From Cinclus cinclus (lineage: Eukaryota > Chordata > Aves > Passeriformes > Cinclidae): a stretch of 64,000 nt of DNA. Positions within the stretch are counted from its first letter, which is position 1. The number at the start of each line of letters is the position of its first letter. The notes under the pieces are model-generated. The model saw only the letters and a list, made by a program, of their open reading frames with translations. It ran no database searches and was not told where the DNA came from. Made by a program: the position numbers and the translations under genes. The stretch lies in assembly GCF_963662255.1 (NCBI RefSeq), contig NW_026912062.1:62001-126000 (forward strand), given 5' to 3'. Below, in pieces: positions 22,042 through 35,000 of the stretch.

Positions 22042-24004
22042 CTGCCCCCTCCTCCAAACCTGGCTGCCATCGGAGGCCCAAACGCGCCCTACAAAATGAC
22101 ACCTGCCAAGTGGGCTCTTGAGTTTGGCTTCTTGGGGGAAAGTGCCTCCTTTCAAAGCCAACTTGCCTGCGGCCCGTCCTGGGCTTGTGCCTAGAAAAAT
22201 TCCATAAGGACGAGGATTTCTCCCAGACCAAAGCTGCCCCCTCCTCCAAACCTGGCTGCCATCGGAGGCCCAAACGCGCCCTACAAAATGACATCTGCCA
22301 AGTGGGCTCTTGAGTTTGGGTTCTTGTGGAAAAGTGCTTCCTTTCGGAGCCAAAATGCCTAACTTGCCTGCGGCCCGTCCTGGGCTTTTGAGTACAAAAA
22401 TTCCAGAAGGATGAGGATTTCTCCCAGACCAAAGCTGCCCCCTCCTCCAAACCTGGCTGCCATCAGAGGCCCAAACGCGCCCTACAAAAGGACATCTGCA
22501 TTGTGGGTTCTTGAGTTTGGCTTCTTGGGGAAAAGTGCCTCCTTTCAAAGCCAACTTGCCTAACTTGCCTGCGGCCCGTCCTGGGCTTTTGCCTACAAAA
22601 ATTCCATAAGGACGAGGATTTCTCCCAGACCAAAGCTGCCCCCTCCTCCAAACCTGGCTGCCATCGGAGGCCCAAACGCGCCCTACAAAATGACATCTGC
22701 CAAGTGGGCTCTTGAGTTTGGCTTCTTGGGTGGAAGTGCCTCCTTTCAAAGCCAACTTGCCTGCGGCCCGTCCTGGGCTTTTGCCTACAAAAATTCCATA
22801 AGGACGAGGATTTCTCCCAGACCAAAGCTGCCCCCTCCTCCAAACCTAGCTGCCATCGGTGGCCCAAACGCGCCCTACAAAATGACATCTGCCAAGTGGG
22901 CTCCTGGGTTTGGCTTCTTGGGGAAAAGTGCCTCCATTCGGAGCCAACTTGCCTGCAGCCCGTGCTGGGCTTTAGACTACAAAAATTCCATAAGGACGAG
23001 GATTTCTCCCAGACCAAAGCTGCCCCCTCCTCCAAACCTGGCTGCCATCGGAGGCCCAAACGCGCCCCACAAAATGACATCTGCATTGATGGTTCTTGAG
23101 TTTGCCTTCTTGGGGAAAAGTGCCTCCTTTCGGAGCCAACTTGCCTAACTTGCCTGCGGCCCGTCCTGGGCTTTTGCTACAAAAATTCCATAAGGACGAG
23201 GATTTCTCCCAGACCAAAGCTGCCCCCTCCTCCAAACCTGGCTGCCATCGGAGGCCCAAACGTGCCCTACAAAATGACACCTGCCAAGTGGGCTCTTGAG
23301 TTTGGCTTCTTGGGTGGAAGTGCCTCCTTTCAAAGCCAACTTGCCTGCGGCCCGTCCTGGGCTTTTGCCTACAAAAATTCCATAAGGACGAGGATTTCTC
23401 CCAGACCAAAGCTGCCCCCTCCTCCAAACCTGGCTGCCATCGGAGGCCCAAACGCGCCCTACAAAATGACATCTGCCAAGTGGGCTCTTGAGTTTGGCTT
23501 CTTGTGGAAAAGTGCCTCCTTTCAAAGCCAACTTGCCTAACTAGCCTGCGGCCCGTGCTGGGCATTAGACTACAAAAATTCCATAACGACGAGGATTTCT
23601 CCCAGACCAAATCTGCCCCCTCCTCCAAACCTGGCTGCCATCAGAGGACCAAACGCGCCCCACAAAATGACATCTGCCAAGTGGGCTCTTGAGTTTGGCT
23701 TCTTGGGGAAAAGTGCCTCCTTTCGGAGCCAACTTGCCTAACTTGCCTGCGGCCCGTCCTGGGCTTTTGCCTCCAAAAATTCCAGAAGGACGAGGATTTC
23801 TCCCAGGCCAAAGCTGCCCCCTCCTCCAAACCTGGCTGCCATCGGAGGCCCAAACGCGCCCTACAAAATGACACCTGCCAAGTGGGCTCTTGAGTTTGGT
23901 TTCTTGGGGAAAAGTGACTCCTTTCAAAACCAACTTGCCTGCGTCCCGTCCCGTGCTTTTGCTACAAAAATTCCATAAGGACGAGGATTCCTCCCAGACC
24001 AAAG
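22042..24004 (+). repeat. 10-mer HOR derivative, 1963 bp
   Basis: This is the 11-mer with one monomer lost: the 201-bp unit with cagcccattctgggctttt is absent between about 22780 and 22850, so its neighbours are fused into a hybrid monomer. The remaining order, ending in the marker monomer, follows the 2164-bp type. The marker here is mutated to gtcccgtcccgtgc near 23943. Confidence 0.82.
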
Positions 24005-26936
24005 CTGCCCCCTCCTCCAAACCTGGCTGCCATCGGAGGCCCAAACGCGCCCTACAAAATGACACCTGCCAAGTGGGCTCTTGAGTTTGGCTTCTTGTGG
24101 GAAAGTGCCTCCTTTCAAAGCCAACTTGCCTGCGGCCCGTCCTGGGCTTGTGCCTACAAAAATTCCATAAGGACGAGGATTTCTCCCAGAACAAAGCTGC
24201 CCCCTCCTCCAAACCTGGCTGCCATCGGAGGCCCAAACGCGCCCTACAAAATGACATCTGCCAAGTGGGCTCTTGAGTTTGGGTTCTTGTGGAAAAGTGC
24301 TTCCTTTCGGAGCCAAAATGCCTAACTTGCCTGCGGCCCGTCCTGGGCTTTTGAGTACAAAAATTCCAGAAGGATGAGGATTTCTCCCAGACCAAAGCTG
24401 CCCCCTCCTCCAAACCTGGCTGCCATCAGAGGCCCAAACGCGCCCTACAAAAGGACATCTGCATTGTGGGTTCTTGAGTTTGGATTCTTGGGGAAAAGTG
24501 CCTCCTTTCAAAGCCAACTTGCCTAACTTGCCTGCGGCCCGTCCTGGGCTTTTGCCTAAAAAATTTCCATAAGGACAAGGATTTCTCCCAGACCAAAGCT
24601 GCCCCCACCTGCAAACCTGGCTGCCATCGGAGGCCCAAACGCGCCCTACAAAATGACATCTGCCAAGTGGGCTCCTGAGTTTGGCTTCTTGGGGAAAAGT
24701 GCCTCCTTTCGGAGTCAACTTGCCGGCGGCCCATGCAGGGCTTTTGCCTACAAAAATTCCATAAGGACGAGGATTTCTCCCAGACCAAAGCTGCCCCCTC
24801 CTCCCATCCTGGCTGCCATCGGAGGCCCAAACGTGCCCTACAAAATGACATCTGCCAAGTGGGCTCTTGAGTTTGGCTTCCTGGGTGGAAGTGCCTCCTT
24901 TCAAAGCCAACTTGCCTGCGGCCCGTCCTGGGCTTTTGCCTACAAAAATTCCATAAGGACGAGGATTTCTCCCAGACCAAAGCTGCCCCCTCCTCCAAAC
25001 CTGGCTGCCATCGGAGGCCCAAACGTGCCCTACAATATGACACCTGCCAAGTGGGCTCTTGAGTTTGGCTTCTTGGGTGGAAGTGCCTCCTTTCAAAGCC
25101 AACTTGCCTGCGGCCCGTCCTGGGCTTTTGCCTACAAAAATTCCATAAGGACGAGGATTTCTCCCAGACCAAAGCTGCCCCCTCCTCCAAACCTGGCTGC
25201 CATCGGAGGCCCAAACGCGCCCTACAAAATGACACCTGCCAAGTGGGCTCTTGAGTTTGGCTTCTTGGGGAAAAGTGCCTCCTTTCAAAGCCAACTTGCC
25301 TAACTAGCCTGCAGCCCATTCTGGGCTTTTCCCTACAAAAATTCCATAAGGACGAGAATTTCTCCCAGACCAAAGCTGCCCCCTCCTCCAAACCTAGCTG
25401 CCATCGGTGGCCCAAACGCGCCCTACAAAATGACATCTGCCAAGTGGGCTCCTGAGTTTGGCTTCTTGGGGAAAAGTGCCTCCATTCGGAGCCAACTTGC
25501 CTGCAGCCCGTGCTGGGCTTTAGACTACAAAAATTCCATAACGACGAGGATTTCTCCCAGACCAAAGCTGCCCCCTCCTCCAAACCTGGCTGCCATCGGA
25601 GGCCCAAACGCGCCCCACAAAATGACATCTGCATTGAGGGTTCTTGAGTTTGCCTTCTTGGGGAAAAGTGCCTCCTTTCGGAGCCAACTTGCCTAACTTG
25701 CCTGCGGCCCGTCCTGGCCTTTTGCTACAAAAATTCCATAAGGACGAGGATTTCTCCCAGACCAAAGCTGCCCCCTCCTCCAAACCTGGCTGCCATCGGA
25801 GGCCCAAACGTGCCCTACAAAATGACATCTGCCAAGTGGGCTCTTGAGTTTGGCTTCTTGGGTGGAAGTACCTCCTTTCAAAGCCAACTTGCCTGCGGCC
25901 CGTCCTGGGCTTTTGCCTACAAAAATTCCATGAGGACGAGGATTTCTCCCAGACCAAAGCTGCCCCCTCCTCCAAACCTGGCTGCCATCGGAGGCCCAAA
26001 CGCGCCCTACAAAATGACATCTGCCAAGTGGGCTCTTGAGTTTGGCTTCTTGGGGGAAAGTGCCTCCTTTCAAAGCCAACTTGCCTTACTAGCCTGCGGC
26101 CCGTGCTGGGCTTTAGACTACAAATATTCCAGAAGGACGAGGATTTCTCCCAGACCAAAGCTGCCCCCTCCTCCAAACCTGGCTGCCATCAGAGGCCCAA
26201 ACGCGCCCTACAAAATGACATCTGCCAAGTGGGCTCTTGAGTTTTGCTTCTTGGGGAAAAGTGCCTCCTTTCGGAGCCAACTTGCCTAACTTGCCTGCGG
26301 CCCGTCCTGGGCTTTTGCCTCCAAAAATTCCAGAAGGACGAGGATTTCTCCCAGACCAAAGCTGCCCCCTCCTCCAAACCTGGCTGACATCGGAGGCCCA
26401 AACACGCCCCACAAAATGACACCTGCATTGAGGGTTCTTGAGTTTGGCTTCCTGGAGAAAAGTGCCTCCTTTCGGAGTCAACTTGCCTGCGGCCCATGCA
26501 GGGCTTTTGCCTACAAAAATTCCAGAAGGACGAGGATTTCTCCCAGACCAAAGCTGCCCCCTCCTCCAAACCTGGCTGCCATCGGAGGCCCAAACGTGCC
26601 CTACAAAATGACACCTGCCAAGTGGGCTCTTGAGTTTGGCTTCTTGGGTGGAAGTGCCTCCTTTCAAAGCCAACTTGCCTGCGGCCCGTCCTGGGCTTTT
26701 GCCTACAAAAATTCCATAAGGACGAGGATTTCTCCCAGGCCAAAGCTGCCCCCTCCTCCAAACCTGGCTGCCATCGGAGGCCCAAACGCGCCCTACAAAA
26801 TGACACCTGCCAAGTGGGCTCTTGAGTTTGGTTTCTTGGGGAAAAGTGACTCCTTTCAAAACCAACTTGCCTGCGTCCCGTCCCGGGCTTTTGCTACAAA
26901 AATTCCAGAAGGACGAGGATTCCTCCCAGACCAAAG
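24005..26936 (+). repeat. 15-mer block, 2932 bp
   Basis: The first part follows the 2155-bp variant (catcctgg, acaatatgacacc and cagcccattc monomers). The last part, from about 26113, is the first appearance of a 1.35-kb cassette that recurs later. At 26086 the 9-bp duplication is altered to ccttactagcc, which removes the usual TAA. Confidence 0.8.
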
Positions 26937-27470
26937 CTGCCCCCTCCTCCAAACCTGGCTGCCATCGGAGGCCCAAACGCGCCCTACAAAATGACACCTG
27001 CCAAGTGGGCTCTTGAGTTTGGCTTCTTGGGGGAAAGTGCCTCCTTTCAAAGCCAACTTGCCTGCGGCCCGTCCTGGGCTTGTGCCTACAAAAATTCCAT
27101 AAGGACGAGGATTTCTCCCAGAACAAAGCTGCCCCCTCATCCAAACCTGGCTGCCATCGGAGGCCCAAACGCGCCCTACAAAATGACATCTGCCAAGTGG
27201 GCTCTTGAGTTTGGGTTCTTGGGGAAAAGTGCTTTCTTTCGGAGCCAAAATGCCTAACTTGCCTGCGGCCCGTTCTGGGCTTTTGAGTACAAAAATTCCA
27301 GAAGGATGAGGATTTCTCCCAGACCAAAGCTGCCCCCTCCTCCAAACCTGGCTGCCATCAGAGGCCCAAACGCGCCCTACAAAAGGACACCTGCATTGTG
27401 GGTTCTTGAGTTTGGCTTCTTGGGGAAAAGTGCCTCCTTTCAAAGCCAACTTGCCTAACTTGCCTGCGGC
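26113..27470 (+). repeat. 1.35-kb recurrent cassette, first copy
   Basis: A 7-monomer segment beginning near 26113 recurs nearly unchanged at about 29620, 31966, 37063 and 39409. Shared landmarks are a gctgacatcggagg allele, cttcctggagaaaag, cccaggccaaag, and a marker monomer with ccagaagg instead of ccataagg. The last two copies are the duplicated counterparts of the second and third. Confidence 0.82.
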
Positions 27471-28305
27471 CCGTCCTGGGCTTTTGCCTACAAAAATTCC
27501 ATAAGGACAAGGATTTCTCCCCGACCAAAGCTGCCCCCTCCTCCAAACCTGGCTGCCATCGGAGGCCCAAACGTGCCCTACAAAATGACATCTGCCAAGT
27601 GGGCTCTTGAGTTTGGCTTCTTGGGTGGAAGTGCCTCCTTTCAAAGCCAACTTGCCTGCGGCCCGTCCTGGGCTTTTGCCTACAAAAATTCCATAAGGAC
27701 GAGGATTTCTCCCAGACCAAAGCTGCCCCCTCCTCCAAACCTGGCTGCCATCGGAGGCCCAAACGCGCCCTAAAAAAGGACATCTGCATTGTGGGCTCTT
27801 GAGTTTGGCTTCTTGGGTGGAAGTACCTCCTTTCAAAGCCAACTTGCCTGCGGCCCGTGCTGGGCTTTTGCTACAAAAATTCCATAAGGACGAGGATTTC
27901 TCCCAGACCAAAGCTGCCCCCTCCTCCAAACCTGGCTGCCATCGGAGGCCCAAACGCGCCCCACAAAATGACATCTGCATTGAGGGTTCTTGAGTTTGGC
28001 TTCTTGGGGAAAAGTGCCTCCTTTCGGAGCCAACTTGCCTAACTTGCCTGCGGCCCATGCAGGGCTTTTGCCTACAAAAATTCCATAAGGACGAGGATTT
28101 CTCCCAGACCAAAGCTGCCCCCTCCTCCAAACCTGGCTGCCATCGGAGGCCCAAACGCGCCCTACAAAATGACACCTGCCAAGTGGGCTCTTGAGTTTGG
28201 TTTCTTGGGGAAAAGTGACTCCTTTCAAAACCAACTTGCCTGCGTCCCGTCCCGGGCTTTTGCTACAAAAATTCCATAAGGACGAGGATTCCTCCCAGAC
28301 CAAAG
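26937..28305 (+). repeat. 7-mer block, 1369 bp
   Basis: Seven monomers lie between two marker monomers. The block contains the unusual ctccccgacc change near 27518, which recurs at 31025 and 38468, and an aaaaaaggacatc change near 27772. A short monomer pairs ggtggaagtacc with gtgctgggcttttgctac. It is a mosaic with no simple parent block. Confidence 0.78.
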
Positions 28306-29042
28306 CTGCCCCCTCCTCCAAACCTGGCTGCCATCGGAGGCCCAAACGCGCCCTACAAAATGACACCTGCCAAGTGGGCTCTTGAGTTTGGCTTCTTGGG
28401 GGAAAGTGCCTCCTTTCAAAGCCAACTTGCCTGCGGCCCGTCCTGGGCTTGTGCCTACAAAAATTCCATAAGGACGAGGATTTCTCCCAGAACAAAGCTG
28501 CCCCCTCCTCCAAACCTGGCTGCCATCGGAGGCCCAAACGCGCCCTACAAAATGACATCTGCCAAGTGGGCTCTTGAGTTTGGGTTCTTGTGGAAAAGTG
28601 CTTCCTTTCGGAGCCAAAATGCCTAACTTGCCTGCGGCCCGTCCTGGGCTTTTGAGTACAAAAATTCCAGAAGGATGAGGATTTCTCCCAGACCAAAGCT
28701 GCCCCCTCCTCCAAACCTGGCTGCCATCAGAGGCCCAAACGCGCCCTACAAAAGGACATCTGCCAAGTGGGCTCCTGAGTTTGGCTTCTTGGGGAAAAGT
28801 GCCTCCTTTCGGAGTCAACTTGCCGGCGGCCCATGCAGGGCTTTTGCCTACAAAAATTCCATAAGGACGAGGATTTCTCCCAGACCAAAGCTGCCCCCTC
28901 CTCCCATCCTGGCTGCCATCGGAGGCCCAAACGTGCCCTACAAAATGACATCTGCCAAGTGGGCTCTTGAGTTTGGCTTCTTGGGTGGAAGTGCCTCCTT
29001 TCAAAGCCAACTTGCCTGCGGCCCGTCCTGGGCTTTTGCCTC
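28306..29042 (+). repeat. Transition segment upstream of the 7.4-kb duplication
   Basis: These are standard monomers of the left-hand type, resembling 24005-24900 at about 4.3 kb distance. The segment ends where close identity with sequence 7443 bp downstream begins, at the single-base difference at 29042 (C here, A at 36485). No gene or foreign sequence is visible. Confidence 0.75.
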
Positions 29043-32000
29043 CAAAAATTCCATAAGGACGAGGATTTCTCCCAGACCAAAGCTGCCCCCTCCTCCAAAC
29101 CTGGCTGCCATCGGAGGCCCAAACGTGCCCTACAATATGACACCTGCCAAGTGGGCTCTTGAGTTTGGCTTCTTGGGTGGAAGTGCCTCCTTTCAAAGCC
29201 AACTTGCCTGCGGCCCGTCCTGGGCTTTTGCCTACAAAAATTCCATAAGGACGAGGATTTCTCCCAGACCAAAGCTGCCCCCTCCTCCAAACCTGGCTGC
29301 CATCGGAGGCCCAAACGCGCCCTACAAAATGACACCTGCCAAGTGGGCTCTTGAGTTTGGCTTCTTGGGGAAAAGTGCCTCCTTTCAAAGCCAACTTGCC
29401 TAACTAGCCTGCAGCCCATTCTGGGCTTTTCCCTACAAAAATTCCATAAGGACGAGAATTTCTCCCAGACCAAAGCTGCCCCCTCCTCCAAACCTAGCTG
29501 CCATCTGTGGCCCAAACGCGCCCTACAAAATGACATCTGCCAAGTGGGCTCCTGAGTTTGGCTTCTTGGGGAAAAGTGCCTCCATTCGGAGCCAACTTGC
29601 CCGCAGCCCGTGCTGGGCTTTAGACTACAAAAATTCCAGAAGGACGAGGATTTCTCCCAGACCAAAGCTGCCCCCTCCTCCAAACCTGGCTGCCATCAGA
29701 GGCCCAAACGCGCCCTACAAAATGACATCTGCCAAGTGGGCTCTTGAGTTTTGCTTCTTGGGGAAAAGTGCCTCCTTTCGGAGCCAACTTGCCCAACTTG
29801 CCTGCGGCCCGTCCTGGGCTTTTGCCTCCAAAAATTCCAGAAGGACGAGGATTTCTCCCAGACCAAAGCTGCCCCCTCCTCCAAACCTGGCTGACATCGG
29901 AGGCCCAAACACGCCCCACAAAATGACACCTGCATTGAGGGTTCTTGAGTTTGGCTTCCTGGAGAAAAGTTCCTCCTTTCGGAGTCAACTTGCCTGCGGC
30001 CCATGCAGGGCTTTTGCCTACAAAAATTCCAGAAGGACGAGGATTTCTCCCAGACCAAAGCTGCCCCCTCCTCCAAACCTGGCTGCCATCGGAGGCCCAA
30101 ACGTGCCCTACAAAATGACACCTGCCAAGTGGGCTCTTGAGTTTGGCTTCTTGGGTGGAAGTGCCTCCTTTCAAAGCCAACTTGCCTGCGGCCCGTCCTG
30201 GGCTTTTGCCTACAAAAATTCCATAAGGACGAGGATTTCTCCCAGGCCAAAGCTGCCCCCTCCTCCAAACCTGGCTGCCATCGGAGGCCCAAACGCGCCC
30301 TACAAAATGACACCTGCCAAGTGGGCTCTTGAGTTTGGTTTCTTGGGGAAAAGTGACTCCTTTCAAAACCAACTTGCCTGCGTCCCGTCCCGGGCTTTTG
30401 CTACAAAAATTCCAGAAGGACGAGGATTCCTCCCAGACCAAAGCTGCCCCCTCCTCCAAACCTGGCTGCCATCGGAGGCCCAAACGCGCCCTACAAAATG
30501 ACACCTGCCAAGTGGGCTCTTGAGTTTGGCTTCTTGGGGGAAAGTGCCTCCATTCAAAGCCAACTTGCCTGCGGCCCGTCCTGGGCTTGTGCCTACAAAA
30601 ATTCCATAAGGACGAGGATTTCTCCCAGACCAAAGCTGCCCCCTCCTCCAAACCTGGCTGCCATCGGAGGCCCAAACGCGCCCTACAAAATGACATCTGC
30701 CAAGTGGGCTCTTGAGTTTGGGTTCTTGGGGAAAAGTGCTTCCTTTCGGAGCCAAAATGCCTAACTTGCCTGCGGCCCGTTCTGGGCTTTTGAGTACAAA
30801 AATTCCAGAAGGATGAGGATTTCTCCCAGACCAAAGCTGCCCCCTCCTCCAAACCTGGCTGCCATCAGAGGCCCAAACGCGCCCTACAAAAGGACACCTG
30901 CATTGTGGGTTCTTGAGTTTGGCTTCTTGGGGAAAAGTGCCTCCTTTCAAAGCCAACTTGCCTAACTTGCCTGCGGCCCGTCCTGGGCTTTTGCCTACAA
31001 AAATTCCATAAGGACAAGGATTTCTCCCCGACCAAAGCTGCCCCCTCCTCCAAACCTGGCTGCCATCGGAGGCCCAAACGTGCCCTACAAAATGACATCT
31101 GCCAAGTGGGCTCTTGAGTTTGGCTTCTTGGGTGGAAGTGCCTCCTTTCAAAGCCAACTTGCCTGCGGCCCGTCCTGGGCTTTTGCCTCCAAAAATTCCA
31201 TAAGGACGAGGATTTCTCCCAGACCAAAGCTGCCCCCTCCTCCAAACCTGGCTGCCATCGGAGGCCCAAACGCGCCCCACAAAATGACACCTGCATTGAG
31301 GGTTCTTGAGTTTGGCTTCCTGGGGAAAAGTGCCTCCTTTCGGAGTCAACTTGCCTGCGGCCCATGCAGGGCTTTTGCCTACAAAAATTCCATAAGGACG
31401 AGGATTTCTCCCAGACCAAAGCTGCCCCCTCCTCCAAACCTGGCTGCCATCGGAGGCCCAAAAACCCCACAAAATGACATCTGCATTGAGGGTTCTTGAG
31501 TTTGGCTTCTTGGGGAAAAGTGCCTCCTTTCGGAGCCAACTTGCCTAACTTGCCTGCGGCCGGTCCTGGGCTTTTGCCTACAAAAATTCCATAAGGACGA
31601 GGATTTCTCCCAGACCAAAGCTGCCCCCTCCTCCAAACCTGGCTGCCATCGGAAGCCCAAACGTGCCCTACAAAATGACATCTGCCAAGTGGGCTCTTGA
31701 GTTTGGCTTCTTGGGTGGAAGTACCTCCTTTCAAAGCCAACTTGCCTGCGGCCCGTCCTGGGCTTTTGCCTACAAAAATTCCATAAGGACGAGGATTTCT
31801 CCCAGACCAAAGCTGCCCCCTCCTCCAAACCTGGCTGCCATCGGAGGCCCAAACGCGCCCTACAAAATGACATCTGCCAAGTGGGCTCCTGAGTTTGGCT
31901 TCTTGGGGAAAAGTGCCTCCTTTCAAAGCCAACTTGCCTAACTAGCCTGCGGCCCGTGCTGGGCTTTAGACTACAAAAATTCCAGAAGGACGAGGATTTC

Positions 32001-35000
32001 TCCCAGACCAAAGCTGCCCCCTCCTCCAAACCTGGCTGCCATCAGAGGCCCAAACGCGCCCTACAAAATGACATCTGCCAAGTGGGCTCTTGAGTTTTGC
32101 TTCTTGGGGAAAAGTGCCTCCTTTCGGAGCCAACTTGCCTAACTTGCCTGCGGCCCGTCCTGGGCTTTTTCCTCCAAAAATTCCAGAAGGACGAGGATTT
32201 CTCCCAGACCAAAGCTGCCCCCTCCTCCAAACCTGGCTGACATCGGAGGCCCAAACGCGCCCCACAAAATGACACCTGCATTGAGGGTTCTTGAGTTTGG
32301 CTTCCTGGAGAAAAGTGCCTCCTTTCGGAGTCAACTTGCCTGCGGCCCATGCAGGGCTTTTGCCTACAAAAATTCCAGAAGGACGAGGATTTCTCCCAGA
32401 CCAAAGCTGCCCCCTCCTCCAAACCTGGCTGCCATCGGAGGCCCAAACGTGCCCTACAAAATGACACCTGCCAAGTGGGCTCTTGAGTTTGGCTTCTTGG
32501 GTGGAAGTGCCTCCTTTCAAAGCCAACTTGCCTGCGGCCCGTCCTGGGCTTTTGCCTACAAAAATTCCATAAGGACGAGGATTTCTCCCAGGCCAAAGCT
32601 GCCCCCTCCTCCAAACCTGGCTGCCATCGGAGGCCCAAACGCGCCCTACAAAATGACACCTGCCAAGTGGGCTCTTGAGTTTGGTTTCTTGGGGAAAAGT
32701 GACTCCTTTCAAAACCAACTTGCCTGCGTCCCATCCCGGGCTTTTGCTACAAAAATTCCAGAAGGACGAGGATTCCTCCCAGACCAAAGCTGCCCCCTCC
32801 TCCAAACCTGGCTGCCATCGGAGGCCCAAACGCGCCCTACAAAATGACACCTGCCAAGTGGGCTCTTGAGTTTGGCTTCTTGGGGGAAAGTGCCTCCTTT
32901 CAAAGCCAACTTGCCTGCGGCCCGTCCTGGGCTTGTGCCAACAAAAATTCCATAAGGACGAGGATTTCTCCCAGAACAAAGCTGCCCCCTCATCCAAACC
33001 TGGCTGCCATCGGAGGCCCAAACGCGCCCTACAAAATGACATCTGCCAAGTGGGCTCTTGAGTTTGGGTTCTTGGGGAAAAGTGCTTCCTTTCGGAGCCA
33101 AAATGCCTAACTTGCCTGCGGCCCGTCCTGGGCTTTTGAGTACAAAAATTCCAGAAGGATGAGGATTTCTCCCAGACCAAAGCTGCCCCCTCCTCCAAAC
33201 CTGGCTGCCATCAGAGGCCCAAACGCGCCCTACAAAAGGACACCTGCATTGTGGGTTCTTGAGTTTGGCTTCTTGGGGAAAAGTGCCTCCTTTCAAAGCC
33301 AACTTGCCTGCGGCCCATGCGGGGTTTTTGCCTACAAAAATTCCATAAGGACAAGGATTTCTCCCAGACCAAAGCTGCCCCCTCCTCCAAACCTGGCTGC
33401 CATCGGAGGCCCAAACGCGCCCTACAAAATGACATCTGCCAAGTGGGCTCTTGAGTTTGGGTTCTTGGGGAAAAGTGCTTCCTTTCGGAGCCAAAATGCC
33501 TAACTTGCCTGCGGCCCGTCCTGGGCTTTTGCCTACAAAAATTCCAGAAGGATGAGAATTTCTCCCAGACCAAAGCTGCCCCCTCCTCCAAACCTGGCTG
33601 CCATCAGAGGCCCAAACGCGCCCTAAAAAAGGACATCGGCATTGTGGGTTCTTGAGTTTGGCTTCTTGGGGAAAAGTGCCTCCTTTCAAACCAACTTTCC
33701 TAACTTGCCTGCGGCCAGTCCTGGGCTTTTGCCTACAAAAATTCCATAACGACAAGGATTTCTCCCAGACCAAAGCTGCCCCCTCCTCCAAACCTGGCTG
33801 CCATCGCAGGCCCAAACGCGCCCTACAAAATGACATCTGCCAAGTGGGCTCTTGAGTTTGGCTTCTTGGGGAAAACTGCCTCCTTTCAAAGCCAACTTGC
33901 CTGCGGCCCGTCCTGGGCTTTTGCCTCCAAAAATTCCATAAGGACGAGGATTTCTCCCAGACCAAAGCTGCCCCCTCCTCCAAACCTGGCTGCCATCGGA
34001 GGCCCAAACGCGCCCTACAAAATGACATCTGCCAAGTGGGCTCTTGAGTTTGGCTTCTTGGGTGGAAGTACCTCCTTTCAAAGCCAACTTGCCTGCGGCC
34101 CGTCCTGGGCTTTTGCCTACAAAAATTCCATAAGGACGAGGATTTCTCCCAGACCAAAGCTGCCCCCTCCTCCAAACCTGGCTGCCATCGGAGGCCCAAA
34201 CGCGCCCTACAAAATGACATCTGCCAAGTGGGCTCCTGAGTTTGGCTTCTTGGGGGAAAGTGCCTCCTTTCAAAGCCAACATGCCTGCAGCCCGTGCTGG
34301 GCTTTAGACTACAAAAATTCCATAAGGACGAGGATTTCTCCCAGACCAAAGCTGCCCCCTCCTCCAAACCTGGCTGCCATCGGAGGCCCAAACGCGCCCC
34401 ACAAAATGACATCTGCATTGAGGGTTCTTGAGTTTGGCTTCTTGGGGAAAAGTGCCTCCTTTCAGAGCCAACTTGCCTAACTTGCCTGCGGCCCGTCCTG
34501 GGCTTTTGCTACAAAAATTCCATAGGGACGAGGATTTCTCCCAGACCAAAGCTGCCCCCTCCTCCAAACCTGGCTGCCATCGGAGGCCCAAACGCTCCCT
34601 ACAAAATGACATCTGCATTGTGGTTTCTTGAGTTTGGCTTCTTGGGGAAAAGTGCCTCCTTTCAAAGCCAACTTGCCTAACTTGCCTGCGGCCCATGCGG
34701 GGTTTTTGCCTACAAAAATTCCATAAGGACGAGGATTTCTCCCAGACCAAAGCTGCCCCCTCCTCCAAACCTGGCTGCCATCGGAGGCCCAAACGCGCCC
34801 TACAAAATGACACCTGCCAAGTGGGCTCTTGAGTTTGGCTTCTTGGGGAAAAGTGCCTCCTTTCGGAGTCAACTTGCCTGCGGCCCATGCAGGGCTTTTG
34901 CCTACAAAAATTCCATAAGGACGAGGATTTCTCCCAGACCAAAGCTGCCCCCTCCTCCAAACCTGGCTGCCATCGGAGGCCCAAACGCGCCCTACAAAAT